A stretch of DNA of 64,000 bases, from assembly GCA_012934845.2 (NCBI GenBank), contig WNNJ02000927.1, positions 103,905 to 167,904 of the forward strand. The letters are read 5' to 3'. The notes beneath the pieces were generated by a model, which saw only the letters and a program-made list of their open reading frames with translations, did not search any database and had not been told where the DNA came from. The DNA comes from Pomphorhynchus laevis (taxonomy: Eukaryota > Acanthocephala > Palaeacanthocephala > Echinorhynchida > Pomphorhynchidae). How positions within the stretch are numbered: position 1 is the stretch's first letter; the number at the start of each line of letters is the position of its first letter. Shown one piece after another: positions 12,091 to 20,689 of the stretch. Both the position numbers and the translations under genes were made by a program.

Positions 12091-14131
12091 TGATGACAGA
12101 GGACTACAATCAAATCAACGGGGTCTTTCTCACAGCATCGACGAGACTTCGCGTCGCAAGCTATTGGAAAGCGTCGATTGCTCCAATTCAGCCAGATTAT
12201 TGGCAGTTTCGCGTCCGCATGCGTGTGCATGGCTGCAGGCTATACCAAACAAAGCCACGCTTATGAATCTTGCGCCGAATGAATTTGTGGTGTTGCTTCG
12301 TATGTGGTTGGGAATGCCGCTCTGTAAGGGTGACTACCGTTGCAGACGCTGCCTTAGAATGGCAGACAAGTTTGGTTTCCACGCCCTAACCTGTCAATTT
12401 GGCGGGTACCCCGGTATTCGACACGATGGACTTCGAGACACAATATTTCAGGCGGCAGTTTCTGCAGGACTGAGAGTCGCGAAGGAGGTACCCAATCTCG
12501 TGCGCAACTTACGAGAGAGACCAGCCGACATTTTGATTTACGAGGATCCCCCTCTAGCAGTCGATTTTGCGGTGACAAACCCTCTGCAAAATGCCTACGT
12601 TTCCATGGCTGCTAAGATTCCTGGATATGCTGCAGACAGATATGCAGCATGTGTCAAGGACCGAAAATACAAGCGGAAAATGGAGGAAAGTGGGTATTGT
12701 TTCTCGGCCGCAGTTATAGAGACATATGGAGGTTGGAACGCCCAGGGGGAAAAACTTGTCAGATTCATTGCCCGATCTATGTCTTGGCGAGGCAATATTT
12801 CGTATAGCAAGGCGGCAAACCAGCTCTTTCAGCGTGTCTCGATCTCCCTGATGAGAGGGAATGCCAAAGCGATTCTCAAGAGCCTCGAAGATTTGGGGAG
12901 ACCTATAATAGAAAGCAGTGTTGGTCTTTACGACGACCCAACCCCGCGTCTCAACCCTTCGGAATTTCTTACTCAGGTGGCAGCCTTATCCGAAGAAATC
13001 GTCATTCGAGAAACCATCCTTCCTACAGTCAGAAATGTGGACATCCATATCAATGATGTCAATCAAAATCTTCGAATCTTACATAGCGGAGGCGTACTCG
13101 ACTTTCAAACTGGGAAAGATGAAAGCCCGATCAAACAGACACCCTCATACCCCACACGCTTACTTGTGACACAGAGTAGTAACACTGAGAACGAGGGCGT
13201 AGTGGCCACGACGAGCGTTATCGGAATAGAACAACCTTGCAATAAAACGAACCTAATAAATTTTGATTGTGAAGGTTGGACTGGACAGAATTTTGTGATT
13301 GCTGGGGACAGTGCGGGCCACAACATCGTGATGTCTGTATTTCTTATGTCAATGAAGAGAGGAATTCGAATACCTGATCGATTATTTGGATTTTGCCCAG
13401 CCTACTGCTTAAGCTCGGGTATTTCACCTAGCCGACTTGTTAGCCTGGTAGGCCCATTTCTTAATTTCAGCGTCATGACGACATGCGAAGAAACAAAGGG
13501 ACTGGGGAAGGTTGTGGTTGCAGGTGGCTTTACTGATGCGCCCAATGTGATAAGGGGAATAAACATGGACACGTTTGACGTCCAGAATACCAGCATAATG
13601 AGCCGCAAATCTCCTCTTACAATTTGTATAACAAACGAAGAATTGGTGCCAAAATATTTTGAACTGGATGAGCATACATGTGCAGTAGACGCCAACGCAG
13701 GGTCAATATTGATTTTCGACTATTCAAAAGAATCAAATCAAATTATCAATTCAAATCAAGTAATAGGCGATATTGGAAGCCTCTGCTACCTGGATTATAC
13801 GAAATCACAGCTGTTGTCACTGGATTCAATCCGCCTCGGAGGACCGGGACTGTACGAGATGCCGACAAATATGTGTCCGCGAACGCCACTCAACAGCCTG
13901 CCGAATCCAGCAAGGGGAACGGAAAGACGTCAGAGGCAGAGAAGTCGACGGATGTGGCAGCAACAGAGGAGGACAACGACGCTGTTTTTCTTACCGCCTC
14001 GGAGGACCGTGACTGTACGAAATGCCGACAAATATGTAGACACCTTGCAACAGCTTGCCGAATCCAGCAACGTGGACGGGGAGACGTCAAAGGCAGACAA
14101 GTCCACGGATAAGGCGGAATCAAAAGAATAG
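12020..14131 (+). CDS. chimeric ORF: RT-associated nuclease module fused to a hormone-sensitive-lipase fragment
   Basis: An uninterrupted 703-codon frame, clearly GC-richer than its flanks. Residues ~24-320 look like the C-terminal part of an invertebrate retroelement RT ORF: ARLLAVSRPHACAWL, a CCHC-like finger (CRRC at ~108, H~121, C~125), RHDGLRD (~133), RPADILI (~167), LAVDFAVT (~179) and a Lys/Arg run KDRKYKR (~213). This is consistent with a PD-(D/E)xK restriction-like nuclease, but there is no RT in front. Residues ~415-491 match hormone-sensitive lipase: IAGDSAGHN (nucleophile elbow), IRIPDRL, SGISPSRLVSL, FLNFSVM. Residues ~500-610 (VVVAGGFTDAPN..., SILIFDYSKE) are unassigned, perhaps beta-propeller. 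The last ~90 residues come from a duplicated segment read in two frames. The start ATG lies in the 154-bp repeat, so translation from there is uncertain. It may be a retrocopied chimeric transcript. Whether it is expressed cannot be told from sequence. Confidence 0.6.
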   Translation: MRVFLLWQNMLVFIPVFESHVLENDDRGLQSNQRGLSHSIDETSRRKLLESVDCSNSARLLAVSRPHACAWLQAIPNKATLMNLAPNEFVVLLRMWLGMPLCKGDYRCRRCLRMADKFGFHALTCQFGGYPGIRHDGLRDTIFQAAVSAGLRVAKEVPNLVRNLRERPADILIYEDPPLAVDFAVTNPLQNAYVSMAAKIPGYAADRYAACVKDRKYKRKMEESGYCFSAAVIETYGGWNAQGEKLVRFIARSMSWRGNISYSKAANQLFQRVSISLMRGNAKAILKSLEDLGRPIIESSVGLYDDPTPRLNPSEFLTQVAALSEEIVIRETILPTVRNVDIHINDVNQNLRILHSGGVLDFQTGKDESPIKQTPSYPTRLLVTQSSNTENEGVVATTSVIGIEQPCNKTNLINFDCEGWTGQNFVIAGDSAGHNIVMSVFLMSMKRGIRIPDRLFGFCPAYCLSSGISPSRLVSLVGPFLNFSVMTTCEETKGLGKVVVAGGFTDAPNVIRGINMDTFDVQNTSIMSRKSPLTICITNEELVPKYFELDEHTCAVDANAGSILIFDYSKESNQIINSNQVIGDIGSLCYLDYTKSQLLSLDSIRLGGPGLYEMPTNMCPRTPLNSLPNPARGTERRQRQRSRRMWQQQRRTTTLFFLPPRRTVTVRNADKYVDTLQQLAESSNVDGETSKADKSTDKAESKE
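13262..13492 (+). other. hormone-sensitive-lipase-like segment inside the chimeric ORF
   Basis: About 77 codons align by eye with the region of animal hormone-sensitive lipase around the catalytic serine: GWTGQNFVIAGDSAG corresponds to the GERICLAGDSAGG region, and ISPSRLVSLVGPFLNFSVM to the SPSRLLSLMDPLLPLSVLS region. The HGGG oxyanion segment upstream and the catalytic Asp and His downstream are absent, so no lipase activity is expected. It has the size and boundaries of one or two exons rather than a whole gene. Confidence 0.7.
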
Positions 14132-14145
14132 CGACGCTGTTTTTC
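13831..14145 (+). repeat. 163-bp tandem duplication in the 3' part of the chimeric ORF
   Basis: CCGCCTCGGAGGACCG at 13831 recurs at 13994. The following ~100 bp match closely, and both units run into GCTGTTTTTC. The first-base offset is 163, which is not a multiple of three, so the two units are read in different frames within the same open frame. One unit encodes an ADKYV...QQ(P/L)AESS peptide in each of its two contexts. Confidence 0.8.
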
Positions 14146-14204
14146 CTTAAAATTTTATTTATCTTTATTTTTATTTATTTGAACTGTATATTGATTGTTT
14201 AGAT

Positions 14205-14375
14205 GTTGATCATTTAAGTTATTATATAACGAATTGTAAATTTTATTTTTGTCGTTGTTATTATTTAATCTATATTTATACCCTTTTGATAGCAGCTTTC
14301 TTAATTCACAATTTTCAATTAATTCTAGATTATGGGTACATATATGTTCATTTATTTTAATTAAGCAAATTAATA
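14205..14375 (-). mobile_element. Naiad internal fragment (region after the CxC motif)
   Basis: Minus-strand match to the intact Naiad at ~39500-39660, the stretch encoding HNLELIEN and KGYKYRLNN. It lies just after the stop of the chimeric ORF. Both ends are abrupt. Confidence 0.8.
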
Positions 14376-16005
14376 TTTTTTCAAATGTAAAAGTTTGAAA
14401 TTAATATTTTTGGTGTCTTATGGAAGTGCCGTTGCCTTTAATTTCAACTTTTATGTGTTTAAATTATACGCAAATTAATTGTTATTCATTTTAAAATGTG
14501 TATCCAGTTATTTTAAATTAACATGTACATGTAATTGTTATTGCTTCTCAATTTTAAATAAGAGAAAAATAATATTTATTAGTGTTTTAATTTTAAATTT
14601 AACTGTGTTACTTTAAGGTGATATTTCAGATTAACTGCAAAAAAATCGGGTGATCAAATAATGCTTAAAAGCTTTCCGGGGCGTAGTGCTGTTATTTATA
14701 GGCACAACTAAATCGAAGGTTGACATTCTTCCACTCTCTCTAACATGCGATAAAATTTTCTGTAGTTTATTCTTATCGCAAATCAGATAAGCGGAGGCGA
14801 GTAATCGGATAAACAATATGCGCATAGTGTTGGTGGTTATTGTTTTCTCTGTTATGCTGCATAGTTACATCAACTGCCGAAGATTTTCAACGGGTGATCT
14901 TCGCTTAAGATTTTTACAACAAGGCCGCAGCGATTTTTGTGTTCGTAAAATATCGTCTGATTGATGCCAGTTAAACAAGCAATTACGACGGAATGCCGAA
15001 AACACGTGTACATTTCAAATTCAAATACAGATTACTTGGATTTAGTAACCGATTAGTTAAATTTAGTAACCAATTAAATATTTGATATTTTATTACCCGC
15101 AGAAGAATATCCGATATACTTTATTAAACGAGAATCATGTAAATCAAAAGACAGACTACTCTAACTTGGGATAATGCACTGGATAAGATTTGACGTATTT
15201 CAACTGAGCAAACGATATTTGGGCTAGCATTTAATTGTACAACGAAATTGCTATCATTAAAGGTTCTAAACATATGCTAAATTGCTCTACGATCGATTGA
15301 ACAATGACTAGTAATGAATCAGTATTTACAAGACTGTCTTAATATGCGTATCTCCGAACAAAGTTTGGCAGTTGATCTCAATGGACCAAAATAAATTGCT
15401 TGAGTTATCGACGTTTCAGTATTTAGGGTTTTCGTTTATCACAATCTAAGGGTTATAATCAGTTCAGTTTTGTAGATAAAATTTAAAGCTAGTCTATTCG
15501 TTAGCTATTCGTAGTTTACCTCATGTTCTTACATGTTAAAATAAATCCCTTGATTTATTTATGTAATAAGGCTGTATGATGACGTTTTCTTTATTAAATG
15601 TGACATTACACATTCTACTGGAATTATATTTTTAGGAAGGTTACATTATTCTTATTGTGATCATAATTCCTGTACCTGATAAATTTAGGGTTTCCGAACG
15701 TAAATTGTGATTATTGCAGAACGAGAAACCACCGGTAGTATTCTAAGTTTAATTCTCCACAAATCCATAATCTCCCCAAGCACTGGCATGCATCACCGTG
15801 TTATGCGATTAAGCATAAAATACCAAATTTTACTACAGTTTTATTACCAGTAACTCATTATCTCTTCATTACTGCAATTTTTATTTTGGCATTAAGATTA
15901 TTATAACAAAAATGTGCAAACTCTTTGTCTATCTAATTGTAAACTTGTCATATTGATATATACATATTACAAATTTTAATTTGTATAAATTTGAAATACA
16001 TTTAG
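14376..16005. other. no recognisable gene
   Basis: AT-rich sequence. A 64-codon frame on the minus strand (14631-14825) has no family signature. I see no repeats shared with the rest of the window. Confidence 0.35.
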
Positions 16006-16113
16006 ATGCAAACACAAGCAATTACCTCATCAGATTGTTCCAGTTCCTGTAATTCAACCAGAAGTGTGCTATTTTCAAGAAATAGACGTCTACTACATCA
16101 TGACAGACAAAGG
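16006..16113 (+). CDS. possible host exon (weak)
   Basis: CATTTAG directly precedes ATG at 16006, and a 36-codon frame (MQTQAITSSDCSSSCNST...) ends at 16113 in front of GTATAT. A splice acceptor and donor could therefore bracket it, with length divisible by three. There is no good pyrimidine tract and I recognise no family. Chance is a real alternative. Confidence 0.15.
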
Positions 16114-16214
16114 GTATATCATTTATGATTTTTGTGGTAAAGCTACAAGGTGTAGCTTTATATATATTCTAATTAAATTAAATTAATAAAAGCGGAAAAA
16201 TATACTTTTTTATT

Positions 16215-16870
16215 TAATTTGTGCAAACGTTTCGAGCTTATGCTCCTCTTAAGTGCAAATTTTAACAATTCTGTACAGTTGTTAACTATATAATTAGTTG
16301 CCCTATCTAGAATTTTTCTTTCGCTTTTCTTTTAGCTGTGTATGGAATCGGGCCGTCAATAATGACAGTTTTTATTATATGGTCGACATGTGATATTACA
16401 TTCGATACGGTCCCATCAGAACTTTCGCGTTTCTGTCGTATGTCTTGTTTTCCGATTATTTGCTGTAATATGGTAATTAGTACTTGTTTGACCTACGTAT
16501 TGTGCCTTGCACGTAATGTAGCTGTTCAGATATACTACATTCTTTGATTTACAATTATAATTCCCTCGCACATGGAATTCAATGCTTGTTGTAATGCTGG
16601 TAAATCGATTTGTTGATACCATATCTTGACATTTAGCACATATTTTGTCATCACAATTTGTACTTTTAATATTATTATCACAGGAAAGTCGCTTATTTCT
16701 TGGTAAATGTCCAATATTTTCGCAATTACTGAACTTAACACGTGGATATATGATTTGTGTTTGAATATTTCTGGAAAGTAATTTATATAATTCGGAGAAA
16801 TTTTTTGTAATATCCCAAACACCGGATTAAAACAAGTACTACATTGAAACAATTTGTTGGCTTTTACATT
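16215..16870 (-). mobile_element. canonical PLE fragment, C-terminal GIY-YIG and tail
   Basis: On the minus strand an RT-to-nuclease linker with several Cys is followed by VVYLNSYITCKAQYVGQTS, a PLE GIY-YIG core, then a tail with CTTAAGAGGAGCATAAGCTC-GAAACG. The frame is broken. Part of the linker is present again in inverted orientation at 17150-17470. Confidence 0.75.
16221..16260 (-). ncRNA. worn hammerhead-like motif in a PLE tail (normal order)
   Basis: CTTAAGA stands where the hammerhead core has CTGATGA. A perfect GAGC-ATAA-GCTC hairpin follows, then GAAAC. PLE tails are known to carry hammerhead motifs. The changed core makes cleavage unlikely. Confidence 0.4.
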
Positions 16871-17149
16871 TCATTATTTTGATGATCGAGCAGTTCATTT
16901 CGCGGCACATTTCGTACTTTATTAAATTAAAGACAATTTGTCTGCAGGTGTATCTGAGTTTTAAGAACTGATTCTGCAATTATGTGAGACAATGTTCAAA
17001 TCAGACTGGATGGAAAATATTTTACGTATTCGCCTAGCTTCATTGTGAATTATCATTTGCTTGATTCGTGTATGATCGTCACTGGTGGCATGTATGTATG
17101 ATTTTGTACCAGATAATTAGGAATAGCATTTTGCTTCCCATGAAAAAAT

Positions 17150-17470
17150 GTAAAAGGCAACAAATTGTTTCAATGTATTACTCCGTTTTAATCCAAAGTT
17201 TGGGAAATTACAAAATAATTTCTACGAATTATGCAAGTTATTTCCAAGTGAAATTCAGACACAAATCATATATCCACGTTTTAGGTTCAGTAATTACGAA
17301 AATATTGGACATTTACTAAGAAATAAACGACTTTACTGTGATAATAATATTAAAAGCACAAAACGTGGTGACAAAAATGTACCAGACCATATAATGAAAA
17401 CTTTCATTATTGACGGTTCGATTCCAGAAAGAAAAGCAAAAGAAAAATTCTGGAAAGTGTAACTAGTAGC
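17150..17470 (+). mobile_element. inverted copy of the PLE linker region
   Basis: The plus strand reproduces 16290-16870 in opposite orientation (shared blocks around ATCATATATCCACG and ATATTGGACATTTAC). The GIY-YIG core is missing, so the RT linker is joined straight to the end of the ORF. Together with the flanking minus-strand pieces it forms a broken, rearranged PLE insertion. Confidence 0.75.
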
Positions 17471-17474
17471 TGAC

Positions 17475-17900
17475 CTAGCCCTTAACATTTACGATCACCC
17501 TTTTATATAAATGTAATAGGAATGTTGGAGTCAGTTGTATGATTCTTATTAGAGCGTCTTGAAATAACCCCGTATTTAGCTCTCCATGTAACCATTTTGC
17601 CATTCGTTCAGTTGATGTCCCTATGTTGTTTATGATTGATCGCCCGGGACAAGGGGATTTGTTTGTATGTATCTTAGGGAGAAGATACATACTCCCAGGT
17701 TGAGGATTACTTACAACGATTTTATTGGCAATCTTTTTCTCAAAGTTAGATTGAATTACTTTATTGACCTCTTTAACAATTATTTCGTGGTCTTCAAGTG
17801 TAATTGGTTCGTATGTATCCGTTTCTAGTTGTCTTTGGCCTTCTTCGACGTATGTCTGTTTGTCCAAACGACAATTTTGTCTGCTTGTTTGAATTGTTGG
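17475..17900 (-). mobile_element. canonical PLE fragment, N-terminal RT part
   Basis: The minus strand is open for 130 codons, with EEGQRQLETDTYEPI, then YLLPKIHTNKSPCPGRSI and NIGTSTERMAKWLHGELN. These are the (L)PKIHK...PGRPI...NIGT motifs of PLE RTs. The RT core after them is absent; the inverted linker fragment starts at its edge. Confidence 0.75.
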
Positions 17901-18060
17901 TCATGGTAGACCAACAATTAAATGCCGAGCACATATATCACTTGCCGTGAATATATGTGCCGAAATCGGGTTATTTACATTTCTCTCTGTTAGTTGCATT
18001 GAACAATTTGATTTTCATTGCTATTTTTTGTGCTAATCATAACTGTAAATTTTTGTAGAT

Positions 18061-18095
18061 GCACTGAATAAGGACAGTTAGCCCGAAAGCTTTAC
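18061..18095 (+). ncRNA. worn hammerhead-like motif (normal order)
   Basis: CTGAATAAGGACAGTTAGCC followed by CGAAAGC has the CTGANGA...CGAAA layout of PLE tails, with core changes. It is probably the tail of a PLE whose body is lost. Confidence 0.3.
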
Positions 18096-18794
18096 AAGAA
18101 ATTGCTCTTGGTCTTCATTTCCTGTTTCTTTTCTACTTACGACAATTATTACTCATGTATCATTCAATGGATGATCCAGAACAGTGTCAGTTTTCCATAA
18201 ATCAACTGGATATATATATTTACTACTATCTATATATACATATATTTATGGTTATGGTTTACACCGTCAAGTAAAGCAAAGATGTGCTTTGTATATATAT
18301 GAAACTAGTAACAAAGAAATTGTATTTTATTTTCTTTCACCCACCAGTTATTCAATTTGCTATATAAAACTAAATAAAAAAACGAAATATTAAAAAAAAA
18401 TTTCACTGCGCAAAAAATTAAAATTATTTCAACTGTTCAATTAATTATCATTTAAATCTTTGCTTTGTTTGCCGGTGTAAATCGAAAACAAATATTCAAA
18501 TGTACTTCACTGAGGTTCCTAGCAATGGTGTAATTCTGTCCGTGTAATTCTGTTCACAGTTAATTCTGTCCATTAATATGGGGTGTCACTGGTGCCACGG
18601 GAACCATATCCAATATATGTTTAACCGCCATAGCAAGGAAAATGGCATTTAAGCGAAAGTGGGAATATGTATCAGCTATTACATGGCTACGTACAAAAGT
18701 AAGTATCATATTGGCGAAGATGTGTTCAGCCGATCTGAGGAATCATCGGACAAATAGCCGAGATTTTAAACAGAACACGTCTTAAAGAATTCAA

Positions 18795-18989
18795 AATTCA
18801 TTATTCTTTTGAAAAGATTATTATTTAAATTAATTTTATTCTAATTAAGGCCCATTTGCTGAAACCTATGCCAATGTAATAAATTAATTACATTGTTAAT
18901 TAATTCATTATTCTTTTGAAAAGATTATTATTTAAATTAATTTTATTCTAATTAAGGCCCATTTGCTGAAACCTATGCCAATGTAATAT
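18795..18989. repeat. 88-bp direct duplication
   Basis: The block at 18795-18882 (AATTCATTATTCTTTTG through CCAATGTAATA) recurs at 18902-18989 with no difference that I can find. The offset is 107 bp. This points to a recent local duplication. Confidence 0.85.
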
Positions 18990-19004
18990 ACATTAAAAAA
19001 TATT

Positions 19005-19185
19005 AAAAAAATTATATAGCAAACTAAAATTATATATAATATAAATTCTCTGTCTTTTAAAAAACGAAACGTAATTTTAGTTTGCTTTATTATATATAGT
19101 TTGATTAACATTATAAATTACAATTTATATAGCAAACTAAAATTATATATAATATGGATTATCTGTCTTTTAAAATACGAATTTA
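19005..19185. repeat. direct and inverted repeats around TATAGCAAACTAAAATTATA
   Basis: A ~55-bp unit near 19008 recurs near 19124. Between them lies an inverted piece (ATTTTAGTTTGCT). Function unknown. Confidence 0.7.
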
Positions 19186-19312
19186 TTAAATTTATCAAAT
19201 ATAAAATCTATCAAATTTATCCTTAAATTTGAGACAAAACAACTCACTAAAATTCAAAGATAATATTTATCAAATGTTTTAATAATTTTATTAATATTAT
19301 ATATAATATTAT

Positions 19313-19506
19313 ATCTCAGATGATGATACCATTCCGCGTGAATTTTTAGTAATCATATGAGTCCGACGCGAAAGAATGGTGAATGCCGTTTTGTCATCAC
19401 TATGACTCATCAGTGCCGGTTCCCTCCCATTGCTGGATGCAGAGGAGGACTAGCAGACGGCAATCAACGAATGAATCAAGTGTATGATGTACTAGAAAAT
19501 CTCTAG
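19313..19506 (-). repeat. hammerhead-bearing ~200-bp repeat, copy 1
   Basis: About 85-90% identical by eye to 19615-19806, in the same orientation with a period of about 305 bp. It contains a ribozyme-like motif on the minus strand (separate entry) and a long foldback (ATTCCGCGTG with CGCGAAAGAAT). No ORF. The ~300-bp spacing resembles hammerhead satellites and small retrozyme-like repeats of animals. Confidence 0.85.
19384..19462 (-). ncRNA. hammerhead ribozyme motif, copy 1 (core changed)
   Basis: Minus strand, 5' to 3': UGCCGU, C (cleavage site GUC), UGCUAGU, 28-nt loop, ACCGGCA, CUGAUGA, GUCAU-AGUG-AUGAC, then AAAA where GAAA is expected, then CGGCA. Stem III is perfect, stem II is perfect, and stem I has one mismatch. 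The change at the conserved G12 position should abolish or cripple cleavage. Confidence 0.7.
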
Positions 19507-19614
19507 TATCATCTAGTGTGCTAAATTAGCACTACAACTTCACCAAATTGGATCATTAGCAAAAGCACTAGCAAATGCCAGCGTAAGGTATCTTAATATA
19601 GGCTTACTTCTATT

Positions 19615-19806
19615 TCTCAAATGATGATATCATTCCGCGTGAATTTTTAGTAATATGAGCCCGACGCGAAAGAATGACGAATGCTGTTTCGTCATCACTA
19701 TGACTCATCAGTGCCAGTTCCCTATCACTGTTGAATGCAGAGGAGGACTAGCAGACGGCAATCAACAAATGATCAAGTACATGATGTACTAGAAAATCTC
19801 TAGTAA
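19615..19806 (-). repeat. hammerhead-bearing ~200-bp repeat, copy 2
   Basis: Second unit of the pair, with the same foldback and ribozyme layout. Its copy of the core is intact. Both units end in GTACTAGAAAATCTCTAGTA, itself a small hairpin. Confidence 0.85.
19682..19760 (-). ncRNA. hammerhead ribozyme, copy 2 (complete core, open at stem III)
   Basis: Minus strand, 5' to 3': UGCCGU, C (GUC cleavage site), stem I UGCUAGU paired with ACUGGCA (7 bp, one G-U), CUGAUGA, stem II GUCAU-AGUG-AUGAC (5 bp), GAAA, then CAGCA closing stem III with one A-C mismatch. All conserved core nucleotides are present in the normal order (type III topology). Self-cleavage is predicted but untested. Confidence 0.8.
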
Positions 19807-20131
19807 AATCATCTATAATATTATATATAATACTTATATGTATTTAACTTCTTAATCATTGTAGAAAGTGTATATTTCAATTTAAGTTTTGTAACAAATA
19901 ATAGCGTTTACAGTTTAAAGTCTATATTTTCGAGATTAAATTTTTTTGCTGATTGCTGATTTTTTTGCATTTTCCCCAAGAAAATTATCTTTGATCATTT
20001 AAGGGGCAAATGGTAAGGCGTTTAATGAAAAGAAATATGTCTCCACATAAAAAACATGCCCGATGTTCCAGATTGGTAACAGCAATGCCGGTTGCTTTCG
20101 TTATAAAATCTATAACTGGTTTGGTGTTTAG

Positions 20132-20471
20132 GTGAATATTGTAGGATGTCAAAAGTACATTGATAGCAGGGGTTCGATCAGCATAGTACCACGACCTTTT
20201 CCAAATAAATTAACTATGATAAATATCAATAATGGTCATTTACACACGGTGATGGTAGAGTCTCTTCGCATTATACCTAGATTTTTGCGTCTGAACTCGT
20301 CCTACAAACTATTTTCAGAGAGGGACTATGATTTGGTTTATGGTTGTCATCCTGTAAATTTTGATGGTAATTGTCACAAAGCATTGCCGATATTTTTCAT
20401 TGTGACGAATTTCATTGTAGCTGACGGAGAGTGGAGCAGCAGCTCCAATGGAACTTTTCAATCAGACAAAG
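20132..20471 (+). CDS. candidate host exon (unknown protein)
   Basis: An open frame follows GTTTAG at 20126-20131 and ends at CAGACAAAG/GTATTG (donor at 20472). It encodes about 113 residues (IVPRPFPNKLTMININ, SERDYDLVYGCHPVNF, ADGEWSSSSNGTFQSD). There is no domain I recognise. The short exon downstream repeats the acidic/SSSNG style of its end, which supports the two belonging to one gene. Both outer neighbours of the gene are missing from view. It could also be a gene fragment. Confidence 0.35.
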
Positions 20472-20618
20472 GTATTGCCCATTAATTATTCAAACTAATA
20501 ATTGATTAACACAATTTCCGCTCTTTATAGCATAAGTTATTTTTCAACACTATGCTTGAAAAATAAAATAATTAAAAAATAATAAATACAATAATATAAA
20601 ATTTTTTTATTTGCCTAG

Positions 20619-20684
20619 AAAACATATTTGAAACTGACGATGAACATAGTAGCTCAAATGGAAATGGTTCATCAGCACTAAAAG
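20619..20684 (+). CDS. candidate host exon, 66 nt
   Basis: Bracketed by TTGCCTAG (acceptor, with a T-rich tract before it) and GTATTTG (donor at 20685). Length 66 nt, a multiple of three. It reads NIFETDDEHSSSNGNGSSAL, similar in character to the end of the preceding exon. No known domain. Confidence 0.35.
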
Positions 20685-20689
20685 GTATT

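Noticed and set aside
12020-14131. Intact host lipase gene
   Set aside because: Only ~75 residues around GDSAG match; the oxyanion segment and the catalytic Asp and His are missing.
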